Part shown: in pieces, positions 8,835 through 18,985 of the stretch
Layout of the letters: every line of letters starts with the position of its first letter
Position numbering within the stretch: position 1 is the first letter of the stretch
Assembly: GCA_002313255.1 (NCBI GenBank)
Contig: DCBA01000053.1
Coordinates: 1-39,782 of the forward strand
Origin: Gammaproteobacteria bacterium UBA1119
GTDB lineage: Bacteria; Pseudomonadota; Gammaproteobacteria; Pseudomonadales; Azotimanducaceae
Length of the DNA: 39,782 nucleotides
Direction: 5' to 3'
Translations under genes and position numbers: made by a program
Notes under the pieces: generated by a model
What the model saw: only the letters and a program-made list of their open reading frames with translations
Told to the model about the DNA's origin: nothing
Databases searched by the model: none

Positions 8835-8842
8835 GGGCTCAC

Positions 8843-10165
8843 CTACAAGATATACCGCGACAGATCTTGATTGGTAACCAAGCTCTCCAAGTGGTCGTTA
8901 ACGTAGGCCGTGTCGACGTGAAGTGAATTGGTTGTATCCCCGGCGCTGAACGAAACCTCGTCCATCAGACGCTCCATGACTGTGTGCAACCTGCGTGCAC
9001 CAATGTTCTCTGTATTTTCGTTTACCTGCCAGGCGAGCTCAGCAATTCGCGTTAGCGCTTCCTCAGTGAAGGTAACCTCGATTCCTTCGGTGCCAAGCAA
9101 TGCAACGTACTGTTCGATGAGAGACGCATGTGGTTCCGTAAGGATTCGATTGAAATCCGAGGGCGTTAGTGGGTGCAGTTCCACGCGAATTGGTAAGCGT
9201 CCTTGAAGCTCGGGTATAAGGTCGGATGGTTTGGCTAGATGGAACGCACCTGAGGCGATGAAGAGAATGTGATCGGTACGGATCATCCCGTACTTAGTCG
9301 AAACCGTGCAGCCTTCAATAAGCGGCAATAGGTCTCGCTGGACGCCCTCCCGCGAAACGTCGGCACCGACGTGATCAGACCTCCGGGTGACTTTGTCAAT
9401 TTCATCTAAGAAGACGATGCCCGTTTGTTCCACGGCTTCAACGGCCTGGGCCTTGATCTCGTCTTCGTTCACCAGCTTTACTGCTTCTTCTTCACGGAGA
9501 CGACGATAGGCGTCCCGTATTTTTAGCCGGGCACTCTTTGTTTTACCTGTGGGCAGACTCGAGAACATATTTTGCAGCTGGCTGGTCATTTCCTCCATTC
9601 CTGGAGGCGCCATGATCTCCACACCTATTTGTGCGGTCTCAACATCAATTTCTATTTCGCGATCATCGAGTTCTCCTTCGCGAAGTTTTTTTCGAAATTT
9701 CTGCCGGGTGTCTGAGCCCTTTTTCTCTCCGTTGTCATCACTCGGCGTTGTTCTAGGTTCCGGCAAAAGTGCGTCGAGAATCCGCTCCTCGGCGGCGTCG
9801 TCGGCTCGGTGCTGGACCTTTTCCAGCTCGGTTTCACGCAACAATTTTACCGCCACGTCTGCAAGATCACGGACGATCGACTCGACATCTCTGCCGACAT
9901 AGCCGACTTCAGTGAATTTTGTTGCTTCAACTTTCATGAAAGGAGCGTTGGCAAGCCGCGCTAGTCGTCGGGCGATTTCGGTTTTACCCACCCCCGTGGG
10001 ACCGATCATTAAAATGTTCTTTGGAGTGACCTCCTCCCGTAAATCCTCGTTGAGTTGCATACGGCGCCATCGATTGCGCAAGGCGATCGCGACCGCTCGC
10101 TTCGCGTCGTCCTGGCCAACGATGTGGTGGTCGAGTTCGTGGACGATTTCTCGAGGAGTCATCAT
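8843..10165 (-). CDS. hslU: ATP-dependent protease ATPase subunit HslU
   Basis: HslU is the AAA+ unfoldase that feeds substrates into the HslV peptidase. The product has 440 residues (E. coli 443). The N-terminus [20 protein letters not shown], Walker [14 protein letters not shown], the HslU-specific GYVGRDVES pore loop, the long inserted I-domain (about 110-230), Walker [10 protein letters not shown] and the C-terminal sensor region ending in RYIL are all present. The C-terminal Leu tail inserts into HslV. The start overlaps the hslV stop by 4 bp. Confidence 0.97.
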   Translation of the reverse strand: MMTPREIVHELDHHIVGQDDAKRAVAIALRNRWRRMQLNEDLREEVTPKNILMIGPTGVGKTEIARRLARLANAPFMKVEATKFTEVGYVGRDVESIVRDLADVAVKLLRETELEKVQHRADDAAEERILDALLPEPRTTPSDDNGEKKGSDTRQKFRKKLREGELDDREIEIDVETAQIGVEIMAPPGMEEMTSQLQNMFSSLPTGKTKSARLKIRDAYRRLREEEAVKLVNEDEIKAQAVEAVEQTGIVFLDEIDKVTRRSDHVGADVSREGVQRDLLPLIEGCTVSTKYGMIRTDHILFIASGAFHLAKPSDLIPELQGRLPIRVELHPLTPSDFNRILTEPHASLIEQYVALLGTEGIEVTFTEEALTRIAELAWQVNENTENIGARRLHTVMERLMDEVSFSAGDTTNSLHVDTAYVNDHLESLVTNQDLSRYIL

Positions 10166-10707
10166 GATTTAGCGTCGAGAGTCTCGATGGTGGTTGAGTG
10201 ATTGGTGTAAACGCAGATCTCGGCGGCGATCGCCAGCGCTCTGGAGACGATCTCTTCAGCATTCAGTTCGGTGTTATCGAGCAAAGCCTTGGCTGCAGCT
10301 TGAGCATAAGGACCACCCGAACCAATGGCGATGAGTCCGTCTTCGGGTTCTATCACATCGCCGTTGCCGCTGATGATGAGCGAGGATTCTTCATCAGCAA
10401 CAGCCAGCAAGGCTTCGAGTCGGCGGAGCGCCCGGTCCGCACGCCAGTCTTTTGCTAATTCGACAGCAGCTCGAGTGAGGTTACCCTGATATTTATCCAA
10501 GTTAGCCTCGAACCGTTCGAATAGGGTAAACGCATCGGCCGTTCCGCCGGCAAAGCCTGCGATCACACGGTCCTCAGATAAGCGCCGGACTTTCCGGGCA
10601 TTACTTTTCATGATCGTGTCGCCTAGTGAGACTTGACCATCACCCCCTAGGGCCACTTTGCCTGGTCGACGAACAGATACAATGGTCGTACCGCGAAATT
10701 GTTCCAT
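10162..10707 (-). CDS. hslV: ATP-dependent protease peptidase subunit HslV
   Basis: HslV is the proteasome-beta-like threonine peptidase. The 181-residue product begins with a short propeptide MEQFRG followed by TTIVSVRR, and the first Thr after processing is the nucleophile. GGDGQVSLG and [17 protein letters not shown] follow, then [15 protein letters not shown] and a C-terminal helix, all as in the family. It forms an operon with hslU, in the same order as E. coli. Confidence 0.97.
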   Translation of the reverse strand: MEQFRGTTIVSVRRPGKVALGGDGQVSLGDTIMKSNARKVRRLSEDRVIAGFAGGTADAFTLFERFEANLDKYQGNLTRAAVELAKDWRADRALRRLEALLAVADEESSLIISGNGDVIEPEDGLIAIGSGGPYAQAAAKALLDNTELNAEEIVSRALAIAAEICVYTNHSTTIETLDAKS

Positions 10708-10761
10708 GAGAGCCCATTAACTGACGGGGTCCATCCATAGTGGGGAGCAAAAGCGCGAAAT

Positions 10762-11319
10762 TCAACCGTCGCGAGGAGGACGCTGGAGTACCAGCGCTGA
10801 TATTTTCTTGGTTCTGAGCTCCGACATGGCCTTGCGGGTTTCGCGGGGGGATGCATACGGTCCCACCAAGACGCGAAACCATCTATCTTCGCCGACCAGC
10901 CTGACCTCAGAGGTGGTTGCCGTCAATCCTGCCAGAATCAGCTCTGCGCGCAGCGCATCGGCTTCCTCTTGTTTACGAAATGATCCTGCCTGAAGCAAAT
11001 ATTCTTTTGCGGCCACACTTTTAGTAGTACTCATTTCATAAGGGTTGGTATCCACTGCGACGTCGTTCGTGGGAAGTGTTTCCCAGAATTCGTAGCGCGT
11101 GGATGACAAGTCTGGTCCGGGCGTTTTGTTGGTACGCTGTGAACTAGTTGCAGAGCCAAGGATGAGCGATGGAACTAGCGAAACGCCTATCGTACCCAAG
11201 ATCCCGACTGCGATACCGGCGAAAAAGGACTTGGTGCTAAAGCCGGTGAGTTTAGTTCGACGACCTGTTCGAGCTGATCTTCGTGCGCGACTGTTACGTT
11301 TCTGAGCATTGACGGTCAT
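10762..11319 (-). CDS. SPOR-domain cell-division protein, FtsN-like
   Basis: The 185-residue protein has a basic cytoplasmic tail (residues 1-30), one membrane helix (about 33-54), a low-complexity periplasmic linker and a C-terminal SPOR domain (about 105-183; YLLQAGSFRKQEEADALRAEL and RVLVGPYASPRETRKAMSEL). SPOR domains bind denuded septal peptidoglycan. Type II topology, size and position between priA and hslV match FtsN. The essential FtsN motif is too short and variable to identify here, so I leave the symbol open. Confidence 0.88.
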   Translation of the reverse strand: MTVNAQKRNSRARRSARTGRRTKLTGFSTKSFFAGIAVGILGTIGVSLVPSLILGSATSSQRTNKTPGPDLSSTRYEFWETLPTNDVAVDTNPYEMSTTKSVAAKEYLLQAGSFRKQEEADALRAELILAGLTATTSEVRLVGEDRWFRVLVGPYASPRETRKAMSELRTKKISALVLQRPPRDG

Positions 11320-11361
11320 GTGGAAACCATACTATCGATCGGAGATCGTGGTTGAACAAAA

Positions 11362-13515
11362 TTAGAATGTGTCGATAGGATCGACATCGATGGACCAACG
11401 GACCGAATTCTGGTTTGGTACTTTGTTCTCGACAGCTTCGAGTGCGCGCTGTATCTCCGACCTGCGGCGCGATACCAACAAGGCCTGATGACGAAAACGA
11501 CCGCTTTTTCTTGCGAGAGGTGCTGTGACTGGTCCCAACGCTTCAACGTCAAATGTTGCGACGATCGCAAGGAGCTGGAGGAGAAAGGTCTCGGATTCGT
11601 TGGGGTTCGATGCGTCGGCGCGAAGCATCGCCATGACGGTGAACGGCGGCAATTGGGCAATTCGCCTGTGCTGCATTTCGGTCTTTGTAAAACCGTCGTA
11701 CCCGTACTCTGTTAGCGCCACAAGATTGGGATTGGCCGGGTCATAGGACTGTATCCAAACCTCGCCAGGTCTTTCAGCACGCCCAGCGCGACCGGCCACC
11801 TGAGTAATGAGCTGGGCGGTACGTTCAGGGCCTCGGAAGTCTGGAGATAGGAAACCGTTGTCGGCATTCACAACGGCAACGAGTGTGACGTTAGGGAGGT
11901 GATGACCCTTTGCAAGCATTTGAGTCCCAACAAGAATACGCCTGGACGGGTTGGTTAAGGTAGAGAATAGGTTTTGTAGTTGGGTTTGAGATCGGGTGGT
12001 ATCCCTGTCCACCCGTAACGTGGGGACATCAGGAAATTCTGTCTTAAGGGTTTGTTCGACGCGTTGGGTCCCTGCACCGAGCGCAACGATTTCCTCGCTC
12101 GCGCATTCCGGACATGCGGTTGGAGCTGGGTAGCGACGCAGACAATGATGACATTGAAGTAGTTTCGGTGATTGATGGAGAGTGAGCCGAACATCACAGG
12201 CGTCGCACTCGGCCCGCCAGCCACAACGTGAACAACATAGGGTCGGCGCGTACCCGCGTCGATTGATGAAAACCAGGACTTGCGCGTTGTTATTCAAATG
12301 CCGTCGTATAACTGTCAGCAACGGTTGGCTTAACCCGCCATTGAGGCGTTCACCCCGGATGTCCACGACGCGAAACGTGGGCATTTTTCGGCTACCGGGT
12401 CGCTCAGAAATCCGCGCCATCGAGTACCTTTTTCGGTCGACGTTGGCGATGGTCTCGAGCGACGGCGTTGCACTTCCTAGAACGCACGGAATGCCCAGCA
12501 TTTGGGCGCGGATGACGGCGACGTCTCTGGCCGAATAGCGCAATCCTTCAGTTTGCTTAAATGAAGGGTCATGTTCTTCGTCTACTACGATTACGCCTAG
12601 ATCTCGAAAATTCGAGAATATAGCTGAGCGTGTTCCAATGAGGATTTGATGCTCTCCACTGGCGACGCGAGCCCAAGTTCTAAAACGTTCCCGGTCTGAC
12701 TCCGCGGAATGAATAACCCCGGCTGCGCCAAAACGTTCGACAAAGCGAGCAGTCGTTTGCGGGGTCAGAGCGATTTCGGGAACGAGCACGACGGCTTGTT
12801 TCGCCTGCTTCAGCGCGTTTTCAATGACGCGCAGATAGACCTCAGTTTTGCCGCTACCCGTCACACCGTAAAGCGTATGTACCCCGAATTGGTCGAGGTT
12901 AGCGGTGATGGCTCGAATGGCCGCGGTTTGTTCCGAAGTAGGTTTGATATCGGAAGGGCTGATTCTGTAGTCGGCTCGTTCGACTTGCGAAATGATCGAG
13001 CCTTTTTCCTCGAGTTTCCGGAGTAGTGGGAGCGTAGCCCCAAACTTTCGAGCTTCGTTGGTGGTGACTGGACCTGTCTTTGAAAGAGATTCCCACAATC
13101 GACGTTGTCGAGGCGCTCTATCGAGCGACGTCGGAGTTGACTTCCCGACGGCGATCCAGATTAACGTTGGCTCGAATTCAGTGGGATTGCCACGCCGCGC
13201 AAGGGTTGGAATTAACGCCGCATATACGGACCCGATCGGATGGTGATAATAATCAGCAAGCCACGATGCAAGTTTTAGCAAGTCCGCTGTGAGTATGGGA
13301 GCAGCATCGAGGATATCTTCGATGGGTTTCATTGATCGCGTTGGATGATCCGACAGGGCGGTCACGATACCTATAACGTGGGATTTTCCGAGAGGCACTC
13401 GGACCCGTGTTCCCGGTAATGGAGCCGGTAAATCACTTGGTAATGAATACTCAAATGTCGTCCTGAGAGGCCTGGGTACGGCCACGTGTACGACGGAACC
13501 TAAGGTTGCGTCCAA
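11362..13515 (-). CDS. priA: Primosomal protein N' (replication restart helicase PriA)
   Basis: PriA recognises stalled forks and restarts replication as a 3'-5' superfamily 2 helicase. The 717-residue product has the N-terminal DNA-binding domain ([20 protein letters not shown]), Walker [17 protein letters not shown] ([12 protein letters not shown]), and GSATPSLE. The zinc-binding insertion has paired cysteines in [14 protein letters not shown] and [17 protein letters not shown]. Motifs V and VI follow ([25 protein letters not shown]). The frame starts with TTG at 13515 with AGGT just upstream. Length compares with 732 in E. coli. It is divergent from rpmE. Confidence 0.97.
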   Translation of the reverse strand: MDATLGSVVHVAVPRPLRTTFEYSLPSDLPAPLPGTRVRVPLGKSHVIGIVTALSDHPTRSMKPIEDILDAAPILTADLLKLASWLADYYHHPIGSVYAALIPTLARRGNPTEFEPTLIWIAVGKSTPTSLDRAPRQRRLWESLSKTGPVTTNEARKFGATLPLLRKLEEKGSIISQVERADYRISPSDIKPTSEQTAAIRAITANLDQFGVHTLYGVTGSGKTEVYLRVIENALKQAKQAVVLVPEIALTPQTTARFVERFGAAGVIHSAESDRERFRTWARVASGEHQILIGTRSAIFSNFRDLGVIVVDEEHDPSFKQTEGLRYSARDVAVIRAQMLGIPCVLGSATPSLETIANVDRKRYSMARISERPGSRKMPTFRVVDIRGERLNGGLSQPLLTVIRRHLNNNAQVLVFINRRGYAPTLCCSRCGWRAECDACDVRLTLHQSPKLLQCHHCLRRYPAPTACPECASEEIVALGAGTQRVEQTLKTEFPDVPTLRVDRDTTRSQTQLQNLFSTLTNPSRRILVGTQMLAKGHHLPNVTLVAVVNADNGFLSPDFRGPERTAQLITQVAGRAGRAERPGEVWIQSYDPANPNLVALTEYGYDGFTKTEMQHRRIAQLPPFTVMAMLRADASNPNESETFLLQLLAIVATFDVEALGPVTAPLARKSGRFRHQALLVSRRRSEIQRALEAVENKVPNQNSVRWSIDVDPIDTF

Positions 13516-13570
13516 ATTACCTATTGCCTACACTGCGCCGCCCGATCACAAACGGCTGGACGGTAGCGCT

Positions 13571-13792
13571 GTGAAAAATGAGGTTCATCCTGAATACTCG
13601 GATATCAAGGCCACCTGCAGTTGCGGCAACGTGATCAAAACGCGATCCACCATAGGTCGTGATATCCACCTTGAAGTCTGTTCAGAGTGTCACCCGTTCT
13701 ATACCGGTAAGCAAAAGATTGTTGATTCCGGTGGTAGGGTAGAACGCTTCCGCCAACGTTTTGGTGACCGGTCGAGTAAAACGCCGACCTGA
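13571..13792 (+). CDS. rpmE: 50S ribosomal protein L31 (zinc-binding type)
   Basis: The 73-residue protein matches bL31: [20 protein letters not shown] with a CxC pair (Cys16, Cys18), then [14 protein letters not shown] with a CxxC pair (Cys37, Cys40), together forming the zinc site. The C-terminal segment [15 protein letters not shown] is typical. The presence of all four Cys makes it the zinc form, not the YkgM-type paralogue. Start is GTG at 13571. priA and rpmE are divergent neighbours as in E. coli. Confidence 0.96.
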   Translation: MKNEVHPEYSDIKATCSCGNVIKTRSTIGRDIHLEVCSECHPFYTGKQKIVDSGGRVERFRQRFGDRSSKTPT

Positions 13793-13867
13793 TTTCTCTC
13801 ATAAGTTCACGAACTTCTGACGCCGCTGGTGTTAGCCTTAGGTTGCCGGAACAAGAAATTCTACGCC

Positions 13868-15253
13868 GTGAAGCGCACTCTTTTACTCATAACGATTTTG
13901 TTCACAGCAACGGGTGCAATGGGCGCCGGCGCCGGCAAGAAAATGTACGACGAGTTCGTCGAGAACGGACAGATATATCCGCATGACGGCTGGCAAGACT
14001 ACGTAACGAACCTTGGACACAAGTTATTGCAATATGCCTCGGTTACCCCCGAGAAATATAAGTTTATCGTTCTAGACAACTCGCAGATCAACGCATTTGC
14101 AACACCAGATGCATTCATATTTGTGAACCGCGGATTGCTTGCTTTTCTGAGTTCGGAGGAACAACTTGCGGCCGTAATCGGGCATGAAATTGGCCATGTT
14201 GTAGGCGAGCATGCGCGCCGGCGTAAGGTCGCGAATCTCCTAGGAAAAACCGCCGGAATTGCTGCAGCGATGATAACGGGACGAGGCGAGTTATATGACG
14301 TTTCAAACGCTGCCACAACCACCCTATTATCTGGATACGGTCGGGAGATGGAACTAGAAGCGGACCGCTACGGTGCGGAATTTCTCGCTCGGTCGGGGTA
14401 TAACCCACTTGCCATGATTGAAGTCGTGCAAGTCTTGAAGGACCAAGAATTGTTCTCTAAGCAGGTCGCGAATCAGCCATCCACTTACCATGGACTATTC
14501 TCGTCGCATCCAAAAAATGATAAGCGACTGCATGAGGTGGTTGCGTACGCCCAAAGCCAGTTACCGGATCGAGTTACTGAGCAAATTGGAGATTTTTGGT
14601 CTTTAATTGATGGATTGGCCTATGGAGACGAAGCCGCGGCTGGGATAGTCAGAGGCCAAACTTTCTATCACGGGGGATTGAGGATTGCGGTCGACTTCCC
14701 GAAAAATTGGACTGTGACGAATACCCCATCCCAAGTTTTGGGTAAAGCACCGGGAGGAAAGAAAGAGGCCCAAATAAGCGTTGCTCGGCATGAACCGGTA
14801 AAACGTAAAAGTCCGGAAGAATACGTTGTCGATGTCCTGAAACGGGATGACGTTGTTGATGGATCAGAACTCGAACTCAACGGTCTCAAAAACTACGTTG
14901 GCGAGCTTGAATCCGAAGATTCCGAAACTCCGATAGAGCTGATTGGCGTCATATATCGAGGCAAGCACGTGTTTTTGTTTCGGGGGGAGGCCGGTCCTAA
15001 CATCGATGCCGACGCATTCCGTACTGTTTTCATTGAGACGATAAAGACGCTTCGAGGGATGACTGCTGCAGACGTTCAAATGGTGAACACGCGACGCGTA
15101 AAAGTTTTAGTCGCGGACCCTCATGACACGTATGCCAAATTGGCACAAAGAACCGCGATTAGGCGGTATCCAGAGGAGTCCTTGCGTCTATTAAATGGGG
15201 GTCACCCGCACGGCGAACCTCGCGCCGGAGATTTCGTGAAAATCGTCGAGTGA
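13868..15253 (+). CDS. Periplasmic M48-family zinc metalloprotease
   Basis: I start this gene at GTG 13868 because it gives a clean signal peptide: basic MKRT, a hydrophobic stretch to about residue 18, and AMGAGA cleavage region. The product is then 461 residues. The M48 zinc site is VIGHEIGHVVGEHA (HExxH), with the third ligand Glu in ELEADRYGAEFLARSGYNP. After the protease domain (to about 260) comes a second region and a C-terminal stretch (about 400-455) that looks like a LysM-type wall-binding module (TYAKLAQRTAI, LRLLNGGHP, GDFVKIV). Family relatives such as BepA and LoiP do quality control of outer-membrane proteins. I cannot tell which role applies. It stands alone on the plus strand between rpmE and the MAPEG gene. 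Confidence 0.87.
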   Translation: MKRTLLLITILFTATGAMGAGAGKKMYDEFVENGQIYPHDGWQDYVTNLGHKLLQYASVTPEKYKFIVLDNSQINAFATPDAFIFVNRGLLAFLSSEEQLAAVIGHEIGHVVGEHARRRKVANLLGKTAGIAAAMITGRGELYDVSNAATTTLLSGYGREMELEADRYGAEFLARSGYNPLAMIEVVQVLKDQELFSKQVANQPSTYHGLFSSHPKNDKRLHEVVAYAQSQLPDRVTEQIGDFWSLIDGLAYGDEAAAGIVRGQTFYHGGLRIAVDFPKNWTVTNTPSQVLGKAPGGKKEAQISVARHEPVKRKSPEEYVVDVLKRDDVVDGSELELNGLKNYVGELESEDSETPIELIGVIYRGKHVFLFRGEAGPNIDADAFRTVFIETIKTLRGMTAADVQMVNTRRVKVLVADPHDTYAKLAQRTAIRRYPEESLRLLNGGHPHGEPRAGDFVKIVE

Positions 15254-15348
15254 AATCGAGGCGGCGTTTCGTTTTAGACCTGAAGCCCTTTGGTTTGTTA
15301 AGTTAAGTTCGTTCCCGGATCGAACGGTAATGAGAAGGAGCGAGAAAA

Positions 15349-15738
15349 GTGACTTTGTCTCTATGGTGTCTCGTGATTGTTGCACTGCTGCCGTATGTTC
15401 TAGCAGGAGTTGGTGGTTATTTTCGACAAGCTAATCTTGGCGCTGTGGATAACGACAATCCGCGAACCCAGGCCGCGTTATTGGAGGGGGCTGGCGCTCG
15501 TGCGTATGCGGCACAGGCGAACGCATGGGAAGCATTAGCGCTCTTGCTGGTTGGGCTGGCGCTGGTGCATTTCACTGGAACTGCGGATCAAGCTGGGACT
15601 GCTTCGATGGTTTTTGTGATTGCCCGAATCCTGCACGCATTTTTCTACATTCGCGGTGCTGCGACGCTGCGCTCGTTGAGCTTTTTAGGTGCGTTAGGAG
15701 CGTGGATTTGGTTAATTGTCATTGCAGCTTCGGGATAG
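15349..15738 (+). CDS. MAPEG family membrane protein
   Basis: The 129-residue integral membrane protein has four hydrophobic segments and the MAPEG-type core: NPRTQAALLEGAGARAYAAQANAWEAL after the first helix, then a helix ending in ARILHAFFYIRGAATLRSLSF. The Asn-x-x-Glu-like and Arg-x-x-His positions in helices 2 and 3 are as in bacterial MAPEG proteins. Eukaryotic relatives are glutathione-dependent enzymes of eicosanoid metabolism, and the bacterial role is mostly unknown. GTG start at 15349 is supported by AAGGAG about 10 nt upstream. It converges on the PBP1A gene with 13 bp between. Confidence 0.85.
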   Translation: MTLSLWCLVIVALLPYVLAGVGGYFRQANLGAVDNDNPRTQAALLEGAGARAYAAQANAWEALALLLVGLALVHFTGTADQAGTASMVFVIARILHAFFYIRGAATLRSLSFLGALGAWIWLIVIAASG

Positions 15739-15751
15739 CTTGGATAACTAG

Positions 15752-18127
15752 CTAAAAAACGTCCTCGGGCTGCAAAACACTGGGTATCGAGCTACTTTGT
15801 GGCCTTACGTTCGAAGTTGGGGCGTCTTCGGCAAAAAAGTACTCGAAGATGGCATCTTCCTGATCAGGAGGGGCGAGGCGCCCAGTTCGTGGATCAATCT
15901 TCGCACTGACCACTCCTGCGGGTTGCGCAAACAACGTTTCGGGCGTGTTCTTTAAAGCTTCTCGCATAAAGTCGATCCAAATAGGTAGCGGTATCGTTGA
16001 ACCGTATTCCGCTGAACCGATGGGTCTGTGATTGCTAAATCCGACCCAGACAGAAGTCACGAGATCTGCATGGAACCCGTTGAACCAGGTATCGGCTGCT
16101 TCATTTGTTGTGCCCGTTTTTCCCGATAGATCTGCTCTTTGCAGCTGGAGTGCACCGCGTCCTGTTCCACGTTTAATCACATCGCGGAGCATTGAGTTGA
16201 TGATAAAGACGTTTCGCTCTTCAACAACGCGTGGCGCACTGTGCGGCGTCGGATCGGTGTCGGATTTGCAAGCGCGACATACTATTGGATGTTTGGGTTC
16301 AAAGATGACAGAGCCATCGAGGGCCTCGATGCGCTTGACGATGTGTGGCGTGATTTTGTAACCGCCGTTGGCGAAGATCGCGTAACCACTCGCCATTTCG
16401 AGCGGCGTTAACGCCATCGTCCCTCCCCCGATTGCGAGCTGCGTGTTGCGTGGAAAGGTATCGGTTTCGAACCCGAAACGGCGTACGTATCGCATCACCT
16501 TGCCGGCACCAACCTCAAGCAGAACACGCATGGATACCAAGTTGATGGAACGGTACAGAGCTTCACGAAGTCGGGTAGGCCCATTGTATTCGCCGCTGTC
16601 ATTTCTGGGCCGATAGAGTTGCTCGAGATTCTTGTCCTCAAAGACCAAAGGAGCGTCTAGGTATACGCTGGCTGGAGTTACTCCGTGATCAAGAGCTGCA
16701 GAATAAACAAAAGGTTTGAAACTCGATCCGGGTTGACGAGCGGCTTGGACCGCGTGGTTGTATTGATTTCGCGAGAAATCAAATCCCCCAACCAACGCTG
16801 TTACCGCACCGGAGCGTGGATTAAGGGCAACCAAAGCACCCTGGATATTGGGTATCTGGGCCAGGTGCCACTGCTCGTCTTTTGCTGTTATGTGAATTAG
16901 ATCGCCTGGGTCGAGGATTTCTCCCGCGGTGCGCGGTGTTCTGCCACGACTGTCCGTGTCGATATACGGGCGCGCCCACCGGTAGCCTTCACGAGAAATG
17001 ACAACGGTGTTGCCATTAGCACGTAAGACCTGGATAGCGTTGTCGCTGGTTGAAACCACTACGGCGGGTTCAAGTTCACCGATCGGACGACGTGTTTCAA
17101 AGCTCTTTAAATAAGGATCCAAGGATTGTTCGTTGGCGGAAATGCGTACGCGACCGTAGGGGCCTCTATAGCCGTGGCGGCGATCATAGGCTTGTAGGTG
17201 AGTTCTGACGGCAGTCTGCGCGGCAGCTTGCTGCGCGGCGTCAATGGTCGTGTGCACGACGAAACCGCTATAGATGTCACGTCCATAGCGTTCGATTAGG
17301 TCGCGTCGTATCCATTCGGCGGGGTAGGGAGCATCAAGATCGACATCGCGATGGTGAACGTTCGCTGTGATCGGTGCGACGACGGCGGCTGTGTACTGTC
17401 GCTTGTTAATGATTCGGTTTTCGAGCATCCGGCGGAGTACTAAATTACGACGTTTTAACGCCCATACCGGGCCATTGATAGGATTCCCGGCCTCTGGACG
17501 TTTGGGAATACCTGCCAACATAGCGAGTTGTGGAAGGTTCAGTTGTTGGGCGGGTTTGCCGTAGTAGGTGTATGCGGCAGCCTGAAGCCCATAGGCACGT
17601 TTACCAAATGGAACGACGTTGATATAGAGCTCCAGAATTTCCTCTTTCGACAGCTCTTGTTCAATTTTGAGTGCCAATAGCATTTCTTTGAACTTTCGTA
17701 CGAAGGTCTGTTCGCGGGATAGATCGGCGACGTTACGTGGCAGTTGCATCGTTATCGTTGAGGCACCCGTGAGAACCGTTGAGTTAACCAGCAGCTTTAC
17801 GACGTCGTTGGCGAGCGAGATCCAATCCACGCCACCGTGTTCGTAAAAGCGTTTGTCTTCGGTGTATACCAGCGCGTCCTTGAAATATTGAGGAATATCT
17901 TGCAATTCGATCGGAATGAGCCGGCGGTTACCGAATTCCGCGAGCAATTCGCCTTCGTCGGCGTAAATTCGTAGCGGTGTTTCGAGTTGGTAGTGGCGGT
18001 AGGTTTCGGCGTCAGGTATTTGCGGGTCCAAATATAAAAAGACAGCTGCGAAGATCGTCACGCCGCCGCACGAGCCAATGCCGATAAGCCACAACAAATA
18101 TTTGATGGTTTTCGTGTGCCGCATCAT
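15752..18127 (-). CDS. mrcA: Penicillin-binding protein 1A (bifunctional peptidoglycan glycosyltransferase/transpeptidase)
   Basis: The product builds glycan strands and cross-links them in the periplasm. From ATG 18127 it has 791 residues: a short basic N-tail, one membrane anchor (about 8-32), and a GT51 domain with the catalytic Glu in EDKRFYEHGGVDW and STITMQLPRNV (usually QQL, here MQL). The long PBP1A-type linker follows, then the transpeptidase domain with SSFKPF (SxxK), SINLVS (SxN) and SGKTGT (KTG). The frame is open upstream to 18166, but a start at 18127 or 18124 places the anchor as in homologues. It is divergent from aroK, in the usual genomic setting for PBP1A, though the pilMNOPQ genes often found between them are absent. 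Confidence 0.95.
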   Translation of the reverse strand: MMRHTKTIKYLLWLIGIGSCGGVTIFAAVFLYLDPQIPDAETYRHYQLETPLRIYADEGELLAEFGNRRLIPIELQDIPQYFKDALVYTEDKRFYEHGGVDWISLANDVVKLLVNSTVLTGASTITMQLPRNVADLSREQTFVRKFKEMLLALKIEQELSKEEILELYINVVPFGKRAYGLQAAAYTYYGKPAQQLNLPQLAMLAGIPKRPEAGNPINGPVWALKRRNLVLRRMLENRIINKRQYTAAVVAPITANVHHRDVDLDAPYPAEWIRRDLIERYGRDIYSGFVVHTTIDAAQQAAAQTAVRTHLQAYDRRHGYRGPYGRVRISANEQSLDPYLKSFETRRPIGELEPAVVVSTSDNAIQVLRANGNTVVISREGYRWARPYIDTDSRGRTPRTAGEILDPGDLIHITAKDEQWHLAQIPNIQGALVALNPRSGAVTALVGGFDFSRNQYNHAVQAARQPGSSFKPFVYSAALDHGVTPASVYLDAPLVFEDKNLEQLYRPRNDSGEYNGPTRLREALYRSINLVSMRVLLEVGAGKVMRYVRRFGFETDTFPRNTQLAIGGGTMALTPLEMASGYAIFANGGYKITPHIVKRIEALDGSVIFEPKHPIVCRACKSDTDPTPHSAPRVVEERNVFIINSMLRDVIKRGTGRGALQLQRADLSGKTGTTNEAADTWFNGFHADLVTSVWVGFSNHRPIGSAEYGSTIPLPIWIDFMREALKNTPETLFAQPAGVVSAKIDPRTGRLAPPDQEDAIFEYFFAEDAPTSNVRPQSSSIPSVLQPEDVF

Positions 18128-18450
18128 GGCTCTATACACGAGGCCCCTGCATATTTGTCTCATCACGTGATCGACTCAGACAATTCATTTGATGGCGCGC
18201 GATCGAATACGTTGAGTGGGGACGAATGTACTCTTGAGCGTTACGTCGCGCTAGAACGCCTTCAATATTCGTACTTGATGTCCCGAAAACGGCTTTTCAC
18301 CGCACTTGTTGATGCCTTGGTCGTTAACGAAACGTTTCGCCAGACGGATACAGATCGTGGCAAATGCGTGGTCGCGAATTGGACTAAACGTTTGCTGTGT
18401 GCGTGGAACGCACAGGGTAAAATCGACCTGGCATCTTTGACGAGGTTGTC
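18128..18450. other. Divergent intergenic region between PBP1A and aroK
   Basis: This 323-bp stretch should hold the promoters of both flanking units. I see no convincing sigma-70 hexamer pair. A perfect 7-bp inverted repeat (18398-18404 / 18408-18414, loop GGA) lies 36 bp before aroK and has no T-tract. A plus-strand open frame crosses the region and ends at 18454 with an ATGA overlap into aroK. Its residues match no family I know, so I do not call it a gene. Confidence 0.5.
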
Positions 18451-18984
18451 ATGAAACATACAAGCGTCTTTCTAGTCGGTCTTATGGCCGTCGGGAAGTC
18501 GAGCGTCGGAAGACAACTCGCGGACGAGCTCGGATATTCGTTCTACGATTCTGACCGTGAAGTCGAAATCCGTGCGGGTGCAGAGATCGCTTGGATATTC
18601 GATGTCGAAGGTGAGAATGGGTTTCGGGAGAGGGAAATTCAGGTCATCAACGAGTTAACACCTATTGATCGGATCGTCCTCGCGACGGGAGGTGGCGTGG
18701 TCTTACGTGAAGAGAATCGGCGTGTACTTTCCAATCGAGGGTACGTTGCCTACCTTACAAGCCCAATAAGTCTTTTGGTGGAGCGTACTCGAAAGGACCG
18801 TAGAAGGCCGTTGTTAAGGGATGTGGACCCCGCGGCAACACTGGAGTTGTTCGCGCGCGAACGGGGACCTTTGTACGAGAGCGTCGCGGATCGGACGTTC
18901 ATGACGGACGGATCAAGCATCCGAAAAGTCGCACGAGAGGTTGCTCAGTGGCATCGGGACGCCCTTGAAAAGGCGGAATCGTAG
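18451..18984 (+). CDS. aroK: Shikimate kinase
   Basis: This enzyme phosphorylates shikimate with ATP in the aromatic amino-acid pathway. The 177-residue product has the P-loop GLMAVGKSSVGRQLA (normally GxxGxGKS/T; here Ala-Val-Gly-Lys-Ser), the shikimate-binding DSDREVE, the second substrate-binding segment ENGFREREI, and the Gly-rich LATGGGVVLREENR. The LID region RTRKDRRRPLL follows, giving the full family order. It is followed by aroB after a single base, the standard aroKB pair. Confidence 0.95.
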   Translation: MKHTSVFLVGLMAVGKSSVGRQLADELGYSFYDSDREVEIRAGAEIAWIFDVEGENGFREREIQVINELTPIDRIVLATGGGVVLREENRRVLSNRGYVAYLTSPISLLVERTRKDRRRPLLRDVDPAATLELFARERGPLYESVADRTFMTDGSSIRKVAREVAQWHRDALEKAES

Positions 18985-18985
18985 G

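Noticed and set aside
15721..15760. TAGCT...AGCTA repeat between the MAPEG and PBP1A genes as a terminator
   Set aside because: The stem is only 5 bp with a long loop and a single short A/T run; too weak to call.
18116..18454. 112-codon plus-strand frame that ends with an ATGA overlap into aroK
   Set aside because: It begins inside the PBP1A gene on the other strand, has no ribosome binding site I can see, and its sequence resembles no family. The overlap with aroK can be chance.
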